From the NCBI GenBank assembly GCA_046346665.1, contig JAXMHQ010000033.1:1-57554 (forward strand): a DNA stretch of 57,554 nt, given 5' to 3'. The position numbers and the translations under genes are program-made. Shown in pieces: positions 14,645 to 23,049 of this stretch. Under the pieces are notes generated by a model. It had not been told where the DNA came from and searched no databases. It saw only the letters and a list, made by a program, of their open reading frames with translations. Position 1 is the first letter of the stretch. Every line of letters starts with the position of its first letter. The stretch comes from JAXMHQ01 sp046346665 (GTDB taxonomy: Bacteria; Verrucomicrobiota; Verrucomicrobiia; Limisphaerales; JAXMHQ01).

Positions 14645-15663
14645 ACCTGCTCGTCACCGGCGGCGCCGGATTTATCGGGTCCAACCTCATTCAGCACGTG
14701 ATCGACCGGCCCGAAATCACCCGGCTCGTCAACCTCGACTGCCTCACCTACGCCGGCCACCTCGAAAATCTCCGCGCCGTCTCCGATCATCCCAAATACA
14801 AATTCGAACAGGTCGATCTCCGAGAAAAAACCGCCGTGCTCAGCGTCGTCCAGCGTCACCAGATCTCCCACGTGATGCACCTCGCCGCCGAATCCCACGT
14901 CGACCGCTCCATCACCGGCCCCGGCGACTTCATCCACACCAATGTCGTCGGCACGTTCCACCTGCTCGAAGCCTGCCGCGCCTGCTGGCGCTCGCCCGAC
15001 GAAGGACACCGGTTCCTCCACGTCTCGACCGACGAAGTCTACGGAAGCCTCGGGGCCACGGGCTATTTCACGGAAACAACTCCTTACGCCCCCAATTCGC
15101 CTTACTCCGCCAGCAAAGCGTCCAGCGACCTGCTCGTTCGCGCCTACCACCACACCTACGGCCTCCCGACCCTCATCACGAATTGCTCGAACAATTACGG
15201 CCCGTTCCAGTTCCCCGAAAAACTCATCCCCGTCGTGATCCAAAGCCTGCTCGCCCGCAAACAAGTGCCGGTTTACGGCGACGGCATGAACGTCCGCGAC
15301 TGGCTCTACGTCCGCGACCACGCCGAGGCCCTCTGGCTCGTGCTCGGCCGCGGCAAGCTCGGCGATACCTACAACATCGGCGGACACAACGAATGGGCCA
15401 ATATCCGAATCGTGGAACTCATCTGCGATCTCATCGATGAATTCGCCCCGCAACTCGGCGGCAACTCGCGGAAACTCATCTCCTTCGTGAAAGACCGACC
15501 TGGACACGACCGCCGCTACGCCATCGACGCCGGAAAGATCGATCGCGACCTCGGATGGAAACCCGCGCATCGCTTCGAAGAAGGCATTCGCGAAACCGTC
15601 CGCTGGTACCTCGACCACCAGGACTGGGTCACGGCCGTGCTGGAACACTCCCCCAAACAGTAG
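14641..15663 (+). CDS. rfbB: dTDP-glucose 4,6-dehydratase
   Basis: This extended SDR enzyme of about 340 residues converts dTDP-glucose to the 4-keto-6-deoxy sugar with bound NAD. GGAGFIGSN is at 7-15, the STDEVYGS segment carries the catalytic Asp-Glu pair, YSASKASSD carries the Tyr-Lys pair, and NCSNNYGPFQFPEKLIP follows. The ATG at 14641 overlaps rfbD. Placing the dehydratase last in the cluster is a less common gene order, but all four enzymes are present and intact. Confidence 0.96.
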   Translation: MNLLVTGGAGFIGSNLIQHVIDRPEITRLVNLDCLTYAGHLENLRAVSDHPKYKFEQVDLREKTAVLSVVQRHQISHVMHLAAESHVDRSITGPGDFIHTNVVGTFHLLEACRACWRSPDEGHRFLHVSTDEVYGSLGATGYFTETTPYAPNSPYSASKASSDLLVRAYHHTYGLPTLITNCSNNYGPFQFPEKLIPVVIQSLLARKQVPVYGDGMNVRDWLYVRDHAEALWLVLGRGKLGDTYNIGGHNEWANIRIVELICDLIDEFAPQLGGNSRKLISFVKDRPGHDRRYAIDAGKIDRDLGWKPAHRFEEGIRETVRWYLDHQDWVTAVLEHSPKQ

Positions 15664-15727
15664 TCAAGCGTCCAGGGTCAAAGGTCAAGCCTCGCAACCC
15701 CATTCAGGCTCCCGACTCCCGGCCCCG

Positions 15728-15960
15728 GTGTCACATCTAGACATTCAACATTTGCGGTTTTCTTGACCACTTGAGTGTCCAAGATTGATCGCTCGTCCCA
15801 CGGAGCCCATTGCCGCGCAAAGGGCCAATTGTTGAATGTTTAGATGTGACACCAGGTTCGAAATTGTTGAATGTTTAGATGTGACACCAGGTTCGAAGTG
15901 TCAAATGATTGAGGATTTCGCAAAAAACATCCAGTGTCACATCTAGACATTCAACATTTG
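15728..15960. repeat. Four-copy repeat, two inverted and two tandem
   Basis: A 27-bp sequence with key bases TCACATCTAGACATTCAAC occurs forward at 15728-15754 and 15934-15960. Between them lie two reverse-oriented copies, each within a 35-bp unit repeated exactly in tandem (15828-15862 and 15863-15897, key bases GATGTGACACCAGGTTCGAA). The other sequence of the 460-bp spacer 15664-16123 shows no gene. Confidence 0.9.
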
Positions 15961-16091
15961 AGCGCGCCGGAGGAGGGCATGGTGAATTCTCCGGATGTGA
16001 CGAAGCCTTTGTGGACCGGGGTTTCTGTGACCGGTAGGTGAAAGATGATGCTGAGAACCTCGCGTCTTGTGACGACATCCGCGAGCCCGTT

Positions 16092-16123
16092 CAGGCTCTC
16101 GACCCTCGACTCTCGGCTCTCGA
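16092..16123. repeat. Heptamer-like CTCGACYCTCGAC arm
   Basis: Tandem units based on CTCTCGAC/CCTCGACT run into the stop codon of the following minus-strand gene. They match the arms of the hairpin at 45141-45235; no partner arm is close by. Confidence 0.6.
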
Positions 16124-17053
16124 CTAGCCTTTTTCTCCGCTGGCCAGCAGGGTTTCGAAATGCGGCGGCTGTTCTTCGCGGGCGACCACGCTGATCTCAA
16201 TTCCCTTGAAGCCGGCCTGCTCCAGCCATTGATGAAGATCGCTCTCTGGAAATCCCGGCCAGCGATCGCCATAAAGCTCTTCGGCCTTGGAAAACGTGTG
16301 CCGCAGCAAATCCAGGATCAGCAGTTGCCCGTGCGGCTTCAAAATCCGGTGCGCCGCGCGGATCGCTTTCGCGGGGTCCGCCGCGTGATGCAATGCCTGG
16401 CTCAGGATCACCAGGTCCACGCTGCCGGGATCGATCGGCGGATTTTCCAGGTCGCCCTGCCGGAACTCGAGATTCTTCAGGTGGTTTTTCTTCGCCTTCG
16501 CCGCGCCGAATTCCACAATCCGTTCCGAGTTGTCGACGGCAATTACTTTCTTGCATCGCCGCGCCAGGAGTTCGCTCAGCAGGCCTTCGCCCGATCCCAA
16601 ATCCGCCACCACCAGCGGCGGCAGCACGCGCAGGAGCAGGTGGCCGAAGGCCTGCCAGGACCGGCCCGGGCCGTAAACGCGATCGAACCGTCCCGCGATC
16701 TGGTTGAAATACACCTGCGCCTGCTCCCGGCGCCGGTTGAGGATCCGTTTGAGATTGATCTGGTCCGCGCCGTGTTCCGGCAGCTCCCGCGCCCCGCGGA
16801 TCGCCAGGGCCAGGGCGCCGTCACCCGCGCCTCCCCGGTCTTCCACCCGGTAAAACGTCCGCTTTCCCTCCCGGCGCGACCGCACCAGCCCGGCTTCCTG
16901 CAACAGCCCGAGATGGGTCGAAATTCGCGACTGCCCCAGCCGCGTGATTTCCTGCAGCTCGTTCACGGACAGTTCGTCCCGCTCCAGCAGCGCCACGATG
17001 CGCAGCCGGGTGGGATCCGACAGCGCCCGCAGGGATTTCAGGATCGACGACAT
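16124..17053 (-). CDS. ArsR-family regulator fused to a SAM-dependent methyltransferase domain (SahR-like)
   Basis: This 309-residue protein has an N-terminal winged-helix ArsR domain (about 1-75; DPTRLRIVALLERDELSVNE, recognition-helix region LGQSRISTHLGLL) and a C-terminal class I methyltransferase domain (about 130-300) with the SAM/SAH-binding VVADLGSGEGLLSELLA and the downstream ILSQALHHAADP. No metal-binding cysteines of the ArsR type are seen. It is divergent from metK-ahcY with 106 bp between starts. The same architecture and context are known for SahR, the SAH-sensing regulator of the methionine cycle in Proteobacteria, so here it probably senses S-adenosylhomocysteine and controls metK-ahcY. 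A genuine methyltransferase activity cannot be excluded. Confidence 0.75.
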   Translation of the reverse strand: MSSILKSLRALSDPTRLRIVALLERDELSVNELQEITRLGQSRISTHLGLLQEAGLVRSRREGKRTFYRVEDRGGAGDGALALAIRGARELPEHGADQINLKRILNRRREQAQVYFNQIAGRFDRVYGPGRSWQAFGHLLLRVLPPLVVADLGSGEGLLSELLARRCKKVIAVDNSERIVEFGAAKAKKNHLKNLEFRQGDLENPPIDPGSVDLVILSQALHHAADPAKAIRAAHRILKPHGQLLILDLLRHTFSKAEELYGDRWPGFPESDLHQWLEQAGFKGIEISVVAREEQPPHFETLLASGEKG

Positions 17054-17084
17054 GGCCCGGGAATCAAATAAATCGAAAAATCAG

Positions 17085-17112
17085 TTGACGCACGCGGCCT
17101 AACATATATCAT
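17085..17112 (+). promoter_or_regulatory. Sigma-70-like promoter for metK
   Basis: A TTGACG -35 box (17085-17090) and a TATCAT -10 box (17107-17112) are separated by 16 bp, placing the transcription start about 40 nt before the metK ATG. The -10 box overlaps the operator-like inverted repeat. Confidence 0.6.
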
Positions 17113-17124
17113 CTTATCCTGATA
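17107..17124. promoter_or_regulatory. Operator-like inverted repeat in the regulator/metK spacer
   Basis: TATCA (17107-17111) and TGATA (17120-17124) form a perfect inverted repeat with an 8-bp spacer. A second palindrome, GTCAATATGAC, lies at 17126-17136. The position over the -10 box fits repression by the divergently encoded ArsR-type protein. Confidence 0.5.
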
Positions 17125-17159
17125 CGTCAATATGACATTTTGAACAACGCCAATCTTTC

Positions 17160-18416
17160 ATGAGCAAGAATTTCATCTTTTCTTCCGAGTCCGTCGGTGA
17201 AGGCCATCCGGACAAGGTGTGTGACACGATTTCCGATGCCGTCCTGGACGCCTGCCTCGCGCAGGATCGCACCAGCCGCGTCGCGTGCGAAACCTACGCC
17301 AAGAGCAACCTCGTCGTGGTTGGCGGTGAAATCACCACCTCCGCCCGCCTCGATTTCAACGCCATCGCGCGCGACGCCATCCGCGAGATCGGTTACACCC
17401 ACGAAGACGACGTGTTCCACGCCGACCGGGTGTTGATCATGAACGCCATCACCTCCCAGAGCCCCGACATCGCCCAGGGCGTCGATGCGCGCAAGGCCAA
17501 GGGCAAGGAGACGGCGGAGCAGGGGGCGGGCGACCAGGGTTTGATGTTCGGTTACGCGTGCAACGAGACGCCCGAACTGATGCCGGCCCCGATCATGTAT
17601 GCCCACCAGCTTGGCCGCGCGCTGACGAAGATCCGCAAGACCGGCAAGGTGAAATGGCTGCGGCCGGACGCCAAGAGCCAGGTGTCGGTCCGTTACGTGA
17701 ACGACCAGCCGGTCGCGATCACCAACGTCGTCATTTCCACCCAGCACAGCGCCGACGTGGACCACGCGACGATCAAGAATTTCTGCATCGACCAGGTGAT
17801 TCGCAAGACCCTTCCGGCCCATTTGTTGACGAAGGAAACCAAGTTTCTCATCAACCCGACCGGCCGGTTCGTGGTGGGCGGGCCGCAGGGCGACACCGGG
17901 CTTACCGGCCGCAAGATCATTGTCGACAGCTACGGCGGCATGGGCCGTCACGGCGGCGGCGCGTTCAGCGGCAAGGATCCTTCCAAGGTTGATCGCAGCG
18001 CCGCCTACATGGGGCGTTACGTCGCCAAGAACATCGTCGCCGCCGGCCTTGCCAGCAGCGCGGAGATCCAGTTCGCCTACGCCATCGGCTACCCCGATCC
18101 GGTGTCGGTCTGCGTGAATACTTTCGGCACCGGCACGGTGAGCGATGAAGACATCGAGCGCGCTGTCTCCGAGGTGTTCAGCTTCAAGCCTGCCGCGATC
18201 ATCAAGCAGCTCAACCTGCTCCGGCCGATTTATTCCAAGACCACCAATTACGGTCATTTCGGCAAGAACGACCCCGAGATCACCTGGGAAAAGGCCGACA
18301 AGGCCGATGCGCTGCGCAAGGCGGTTGGACGCGGCGTCTCGCCGGTGGCCTCTTCGACGCTGCGCAAGGCCGCCGCGCTGGCGAACGGCCGTGCCCGTCC
18401 CGAAGCCGCCGCCTGA
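17160..18416 (+). CDS. metK: S-adenosylmethionine synthetase
   Basis: This 418-residue enzyme forms SAM from methionine and ATP. The ATP-binding GEGHPDKVCDTISDA is at about 12-26, EQGAGDQGLMFGYA near 120-133, and the Lys-rich GGGAFSGKDPSKVDRS and AAYMGRYVAKN segments follow. The C-terminus carries a short Ala/Arg-rich extension, making it slightly longer than most family members. It is the first gene of a two-gene SAM-cycle operon with ahcY 26 bp downstream. No SAM riboswitch is visible in the 106-bp spacer; control is probably by the divergent ArsR-type protein. Confidence 0.97.
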   Translation: MSKNFIFSSESVGEGHPDKVCDTISDAVLDACLAQDRTSRVACETYAKSNLVVVGGEITTSARLDFNAIARDAIREIGYTHEDDVFHADRVLIMNAITSQSPDIAQGVDARKAKGKETAEQGAGDQGLMFGYACNETPELMPAPIMYAHQLGRALTKIRKTGKVKWLRPDAKSQVSVRYVNDQPVAITNVVISTQHSADVDHATIKNFCIDQVIRKTLPAHLLTKETKFLINPTGRFVVGGPQGDTGLTGRKIIVDSYGGMGRHGGGAFSGKDPSKVDRSAAYMGRYVAKNIVAAGLASSAEIQFAYAIGYPDPVSVCVNTFGTGTVSDEDIERAVSEVFSFKPAAIIKQLNLLRPIYSKTTNYGHFGKNDPEITWEKADKADALRKAVGRGVSPVASSTLRKAAALANGRARPEAAA

Positions 18417-18442
18417 TTCAAACCATTCAACCCTGATTCATC

Positions 18443-19897
18443 ATGCCTGCCATTGCCAAAAACAACGGGAAAAAAGCCGCGGCCAAGTCGAGCCCGGCCG
18501 ATTACATCGTCCGCGACCTCTCGCTCGCCGAGTGGGGCCGCAAGGAAATATCCGTCGCCGAGCAGGAAATGCCCGGCCTCATGTCGATCCGCGCCAAGTA
18601 CGGCCCGCAGAAGCCGCTCGCCGGCGTCCGCGTGTCCGGGTCGCTGCACATGACGATCGAAACCGCCGTGCTCGTCGAGACGCTTGTTGAACTCGGCGCG
18701 TCGGTGCGCTGGGCGAGCTGCAATATTTTCAGCACGCAGGACCAGGCCGCCTCGGCGATCGCGAAGGCGGGCATCCCGGTGTTTGCGTTCAAGGGTGAAA
18801 CCCTGGAGGAATATTGGGACTTCACGCTTGCGGCGCTGACGCACCCCGGCAACAAGGGGCCGGAACTGATTGTCGACGACGGCGGCGACGCGACGTTGCT
18901 CCTGCACAAGGGCTATGAAATGGAGCAGGGGAGCGACTGGGTGAACACCCCGAGCGGCAGTCACGAGGAGCAGGTGATCAAGAACCTGCTCAAGAAATGC
19001 GCCAAGCAGCGCCCCGGCTGGTTTGGCCAGGTGATCAAGGACTGGAAGGGCGTCAGCGAGGAAACCACCACCGGCGTGCATCGCCTTTACCAGATGCTCG
19101 AAGCAGGCAAACTCCTCGTGCCCGCCATCAACGTCAATGACTCCGTCACGAAATCGAAATTCGACAACCTTTACGGCTGCCGCGAATCTCTCGCGGACGG
19201 ACTCAAACGCGCGCTGGGCGTGATGATCGCCGGCAAGACCGCGGTGGTTTGCGGCTACGGCGACGTCGGCAAAGGCAGCGCCCACTCGCTGCGCGGCTTC
19301 GGCGCCCGGGTCATCGTCACGGAAATCGATCCCATCAACGCGCTCCAGGCCGCGATGGAAGGATTCCAGGTCACCACGATCGAGGACACGCTCGGCGAAG
19401 GCGACATTTACGTCACCACGACCGGCAACTGCGACGTCATCACGCTCGAGCACATGCTCAAGATGAAGGACCAGGCGATCGTGTGTAACATCGGCCACTT
19501 CGACAACGAGATCCAGGTGGACCGCCTGAACAACGCCAAAGGCGTCGTGCGGGTGAACATCAAGCCGCAGGTGGACCGCTACGACCTGCCGGGCGACCGG
19601 AGCATTTACCTGCTGGCCGAGGGGCGCCTGGTCAACCTGGGCTGCGCCGAGGGGCATCCCAGCTTCGTCATGTCGAACTCGTTCACCAACCAGGTGCTCG
19701 CGCAGCTCGATCTCTGGAAGAACCGCGCCACCTACAAGCCGGCCGTCTATCGCCTGTCGAAGAAACTCGACGAGGAAGTCGCCCGGCTGCACCTGGAGAA
19801 GATCGGCGTCAAGCTCACGCGCCTGACGAAGAAACAGGCCGATTACCTCGGCGTGCCGCTGGACGGCCCCTACAAGGCCGATCACTACCGCTACTGA
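18443..19897 (+). CDS. ahcY: Adenosylhomocysteinase
   Basis: This 484-residue NAD-dependent enzyme hydrolyses S-adenosylhomocysteine to adenosine and homocysteine, clearing the product of methylation reactions. Family signatures include SCNIFSTQDQAASAIA, the NAD-binding CGYGDVGKGSAHSLRG near 271-286, and the characteristic C-terminal DGPYKADHYRY. The N-terminus has a short Lys/Ala-rich extension. The operon with metK makes both steps of the SAM cycle co-regulated. Confidence 0.97.
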   Translation: MPAIAKNNGKKAAAKSSPADYIVRDLSLAEWGRKEISVAEQEMPGLMSIRAKYGPQKPLAGVRVSGSLHMTIETAVLVETLVELGASVRWASCNIFSTQDQAASAIAKAGIPVFAFKGETLEEYWDFTLAALTHPGNKGPELIVDDGGDATLLLHKGYEMEQGSDWVNTPSGSHEEQVIKNLLKKCAKQRPGWFGQVIKDWKGVSEETTTGVHRLYQMLEAGKLLVPAINVNDSVTKSKFDNLYGCRESLADGLKRALGVMIAGKTAVVCGYGDVGKGSAHSLRGFGARVIVTEIDPINALQAAMEGFQVTTIEDTLGEGDIYVTTTGNCDVITLEHMLKMKDQAIVCNIGHFDNEIQVDRLNNAKGVVRVNIKPQVDRYDLPGDRSIYLLAEGRLVNLGCAEGHPSFVMSNSFTNQVLAQLDLWKNRATYKPAVYRLSKKLDEEVARLHLEKIGVKLTRLTKKQADYLGVPLDGPYKADHYRY

Positions 19898-19904
19898 ATT
19901 CAAT

Positions 19905-20032
19905 GGGAGGGCCGGCGTCCCCGCCGGCCCAATCATTACGCCCGACCGCAACCGGGATGGGGACGGCGAGGACGCCGTCCCTCCCATTTCAGGGCGTGCC
20001 CACGACGGTGGGGCGAGACTCTGTCGAGCCCA
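19905..20032. repeat. GGGAGGGCCGGCGTC hairpin plus family-2 element
   Basis: Arms at 19905-19930 (GGGAGGGCCGGCGTCCCCGC) and 19958-19985 (GACGGCGAGGACGCCGTCC, then CTCCC) form a long imperfect hairpin. One forward copy of the 27-bp family-2 element follows at 20007-20032. Confidence 0.85.
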
Positions 20033-20083
20033 AACTCGATTCCGCCATTGCGGGAGCGTCCCTGATCCGCTTACGCTTTCTTC

Positions 20084-21574
20084 ATGCGCAAGCTGATTGC
20101 CGGTTCTTTTCTCTACCTGATTTTGCCCGCCGTTGCCTCCTTCGCCTCCGGTCCCTTCGACGGCACCTGGCGCATGGACCTGCCGCGGCCGGGAAACGTC
20201 ACGCTGCAAACCTATTTCGTCCTGCACCAGGACGGCACGAATCTCAGCGGGAAGGTGGTCATCAACGATTCCAACGACCTGGACCTGCGCAAACCGCGCG
20301 TGGACGGGACCAACGCGGAATTCAGCGTGGATTGGAACACGGCTTATCGGTTGAGCTTGGAGGGCGACCGCCTGCGGGTGACTTTGATTTATTCCGGCAA
20401 CGGCCGGGAGAACGCCGAGGGCCGTCGTGTGGATCCGTCCCAGGCGCAGCCGCCGCTCACCAAGCCGCTCCCCGCGCTGATGGAACTGCCCGCGAACGGC
20501 CTCGCCAAGACCCCGCCGATGGGCTGGAACAGTTGGAACCATTTCGGTTGTGCGATCGACGACGCCACGGTGCGGTCGGTGGCGGACGCGATGGCGACCA
20601 ACGGCATGGCCGCCGCCGGCTATAAATACATCAATATCGACGACGGCTGGCAGGCAGGGCGCGACGGTTCGGGGCGGATTGTTCCGAACACCAAGTTTCC
20701 CGACATGAAAGCACTGGCAGATTACGTGCATTCGAAAGGATTGAAGCTGGGGATTTATTCGTCGCCCGGCCCGAAGACCTGCGGAGGATACGAAGGCAGT
20801 TTTGGGCACGAGGAGCAGGATGCGAAGACCTATGCCGAGTGGGGAATTGATTACCTGAAATACGACTGGTGCAGCGCCGCGCGGGTTTATCGCGAGGACC
20901 AGGTGCGGATTGTTTATCAGAAAATGGGAGCCGCGCTGGCGAAATGCGGGCGGCCGATCGTTTACAGCTTCTGCGAATACGGCATGGGCGACGTCTGGAC
21001 CTGGGGCCCGCTGGCGGGCGGCAATCTTTGGCGCACCACGGGCGACATCCAGGACAACTGGAAATCGATGTCCGAGATTGGTTTCAACCAGGGCCGGTTG
21101 GCGGTGTATGCCGGGCCGGGTCATTGGAACGATCCGGACATGCTGGAGGTTGGCAACGGCGGGATGACTCCGGTCGAATACCGCACGCATTTCAGCCTTT
21201 GGTGCCTGCTGGCGGCGCCGTTGCTCGCGGGCAACGATCTGCGCAACATGACCGCAGACACCGCGGAAATCCTCACGAACCACGAAGCCATCGCCATCAA
21301 CCAGGATTCCCTCGGCCAACAGGGCCACCCCATTCTCAAGCGCGGCGTCATCGAGGCCTGGTCCAAACCGCTCGAAAATGGAGCCACCGCGATCGGCATA
21401 TTCAACCGCGGCGATTCCACCGAGTCTGTGCAGGTGACGTGGAAGGATCTGGGTTTGAAGACTGCGCCGAAATCACTGAGGGATCTCTGGGAACACAACG
21501 ACATTGCTCCTGCCGCGGACGGCTGGGGCGGCATGGTGGTCTCGCACGGTGTGGTGTTGCTGTTGCTGAAATAG
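20084..21574 (+). CDS. Secreted alpha-galactosidase, GH27 family
   Basis: This 496-residue enzyme probably removes alpha-linked galactose from plant galactosides outside the cytoplasm. A signal peptide covers about residues 1-22 (LIAGSFLYLILPAVASFASG). A beta-rich segment of about 110 residues precedes the GH27 barrel, which begins at TPPMGWNSWNHFG (about 143). The nucleophile is D261 in YLKYDWC, and the acid/base is D321 in RTTGDIQDNW; GHWNDPDMLEVGNGG and LLAAPLLAGNDLR are family hallmarks. The C-terminal beta domain starts near 400. GH36 is excluded by the short length and motif set. It stands alone between repeat-filled spacers. Confidence 0.93.
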   Translation: MRKLIAGSFLYLILPAVASFASGPFDGTWRMDLPRPGNVTLQTYFVLHQDGTNLSGKVVINDSNDLDLRKPRVDGTNAEFSVDWNTAYRLSLEGDRLRVTLIYSGNGRENAEGRRVDPSQAQPPLTKPLPALMELPANGLAKTPPMGWNSWNHFGCAIDDATVRSVADAMATNGMAAAGYKYINIDDGWQAGRDGSGRIVPNTKFPDMKALADYVHSKGLKLGIYSSPGPKTCGGYEGSFGHEEQDAKTYAEWGIDYLKYDWCSAARVYREDQVRIVYQKMGAALAKCGRPIVYSFCEYGMGDVWTWGPLAGGNLWRTTGDIQDNWKSMSEIGFNQGRLAVYAGPGHWNDPDMLEVGNGGMTPVEYRTHFSLWCLLAAPLLAGNDLRNMTADTAEILTNHEAIAINQDSLGQQGHPILKRGVIEAWSKPLENGATAIGIFNRGDSTESVQVTWKDLGLKTAPKSLRDLWEHNDIAPAADGWGGMVVSHGVVLLLLK

Positions 21575-21582
21575 ATTACACC

Positions 21583-21647
21583 GGGAGGGCCGGCGTCCTC
21601 GCCGGCCCCAAACTCAGATGGGGACGGCGAGGACGCCGTCCCTCCCA
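21583..21647. repeat. GGGAGGGCCGGCGTC hairpin
   Basis: Opposed arms GGGAGGGCCGGCGTCCTCGC and GACGGCGAGGACGCCGTCC (plus CTCCC) lie 9 bp after the GH27 stop codon and immediately before the end of the convergent radical SAM gene. Confidence 0.85.
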
Positions 21648-21659
21648 GGGGGCGGATCA

Positions 21660-22949
21660 CTAACGCCGGTTCCAGGCAGCCGCGTAGGCCAGATTCAGCG
21701 GCAGTGTCCACCAGAGGCCCGTGGGGGACCGGCCCAGCCGTTTGCGAATGCTGTTCAGCGAATAGAACCGCCGGTTCGCGTAGCGATAACCTTCCAGCAA
21801 TTGCTCCGGGGTCATGCCTAACGGCTGGTAAACCACGTCCGCCCGCCCGTTGTAACGGTTCCAGTCGCGCGTGAGTATCCGGCCCTCGGATTCCAATCGC
21901 GCGAACAGCGGCGTGCCGGGGAACGGCGTCAGGATGTTGAACGTGGCGTTCTGCACGCCGGCGGTTTCCAAAAAATCCAGCGTCTGCGCAAAAACCGGCG
22001 GCGTGTCGTGATCGAATCCGAACACCAGCCCCGCCTGGACGGCGATGCCGTGGGCGTGAATGCGGTCGATGGCGCGGGCGTATTCCGCGACGCGGTTGAA
22101 TCCCTTGGACACGCCGTTCACGCTCGCCTGGGAAACGGATTCCAGCCCGATGAACAATTGTTTGCAGCCGCTGCGCGCGGCCAGGTCGAGGAATTCGTCG
22201 TCGTCGCCCGCGTGGATGCTGGCCTGGCAGCTCCACCATTTCCGGTGCGGTGCGAGCTCGCGGAACAGCGCCTTCGCATAATCCCGGTCACAGGCGATGT
22301 TGTCGTCCCACAGGATGATGACGCGGCCGCCGAACGACCCGAACTCGCGGGCGACGGCTTGGACGGGTCGTTTACGAAACCGGCTTTGGGACATCACGGC
22401 GACGGTGCAGAAGTCGCAATGGTAGGGGCAGCCGCGCGTGGCGAACAGCACGCCGGCCGTGTGATCGCGCCGATGAAACAGGTCTTTGCGGGCCATCGGC
22501 GCGGAATCCAGCGAGGGCGCCTCCGCTGCTTCGTAGCGCGCCGCGTGGCGGCCCGCGGCGAAGTCGCGCAGGAACCGCGGCCATTCCTCCTCGGCTTCCC
22601 CGACGAAAATTGCATCCGCATGTTCCTGTGCTTCGCCCGGCAGCAGCGTGACGTGGGGTCCGCCCAGGGCGACCGTGACGCCGCGCTGCCGGAATTGATC
22701 CGCCATGGCGTAGACGTGGGGTGCGCTCGGCGTGTGGAACGTGATTGCGACGAGATCGACCGCGGCTTTTGTGTCCACCGGTTGCACGGCCTCATCCACG
22801 TGTTGCACGGACCAATCCGGCGGCACGAACGCCGCGAGGTAGGGCATGGTGATCTGCTGAAAGTTCAGGACGCGCGCGCGCCGGACGCGCCGGATATCCG
22901 GGGCGGAAGCCGTGACCAGCAACAACCTGGGTGCGCCGGGCGAATTCAT
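21660..22949 (-). CDS. B12-binding radical SAM protein
   Basis: This 429-residue protein has an N-terminal cobalamin-binding-type domain (about 5-150; LVAITFHTPSAPHVY, ALGGPHVTLLPGEA, FVGEAEEEWPRF) and a radical SAM domain with the [4Fe-4S] motif C174-x3-C178-x2-C181 in RGCPYHCDFC. FIGLESVSQ and NILTPFPGTPLF are typical of the BchE/HpnJ/HpnP-like class. The substrate cannot be read from sequence. A hopanoid role is conceivable because squalene-hopene cyclase is 12 kb away, but there is no operon link. The C-terminus is short and basic. Confidence 0.85.
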   Translation of the reverse strand: MNSPGAPRLLLVTASAPDIRRVRRARVLNFQQITMPYLAAFVPPDWSVQHVDEAVQPVDTKAAVDLVAITFHTPSAPHVYAMADQFRQRGVTVALGGPHVTLLPGEAQEHADAIFVGEAEEEWPRFLRDFAAGRHAARYEAAEAPSLDSAPMARKDLFHRRDHTAGVLFATRGCPYHCDFCTVAVMSQSRFRKRPVQAVAREFGSFGGRVIILWDDNIACDRDYAKALFRELAPHRKWWSCQASIHAGDDDEFLDLAARSGCKQLFIGLESVSQASVNGVSKGFNRVAEYARAIDRIHAHGIAVQAGLVFGFDHDTPPVFAQTLDFLETAGVQNATFNILTPFPGTPLFARLESEGRILTRDWNRYNGRADVVYQPLGMTPEQLLEGYRYANRRFYSLNSIRKRLGRSPTGLWWTLPLNLAYAAAWNRR

Positions 22950-22990
22950 TGTTCCAGTTCCACGCGGCCCGATCGCAGATTCAATCGAGT

Positions 22991-23040
22991 GCAGTCAGAT
23001 CTGACTGCAACCTTTATGTCGTACGTACGACATAAAGTCG
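22991..23040. repeat. Two adjacent perfect palindromes
   Basis: GCAGTCAGATCTGACTGC (22991-23008) is followed by a palindrome centred on GTCGTACGTACGAC with CTTTAT/ATAAAG flanks. A longer relative of the second is at 46387-46424. They separate the radical SAM gene from the VOC gene. Confidence 0.9.
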
Positions 23041-23049
23041 GTAGCCTGT

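Noticed and set aside
15728..15960. CRISPR array
   Set aside because: There are only four copies, in mixed orientation, without regular unique spacers; no cas genes are in the window.
17054..17159. SAM or SAH riboswitch upstream of metK
   Set aside because: The 106-bp spacer shows no recognisable SAM-I, SAM-II or SAH aptamer; it holds promoter and operator-like sequences.
18254..21328. Open frame of 1024 codons antisense to metK, ahcY and the GH27 gene
   Set aside because: It spans three well-identified genes on the other strand and crosses repeat DNA; this is a GC-driven shadow.
21660..22949. Assignment of the radical SAM protein as a hopanoid enzyme (HpnP/HpnJ)
   Set aside because: The motifs are shared by a broad BchE-like class and the nearest hopanoid gene is 12 kb away on a separate unit.
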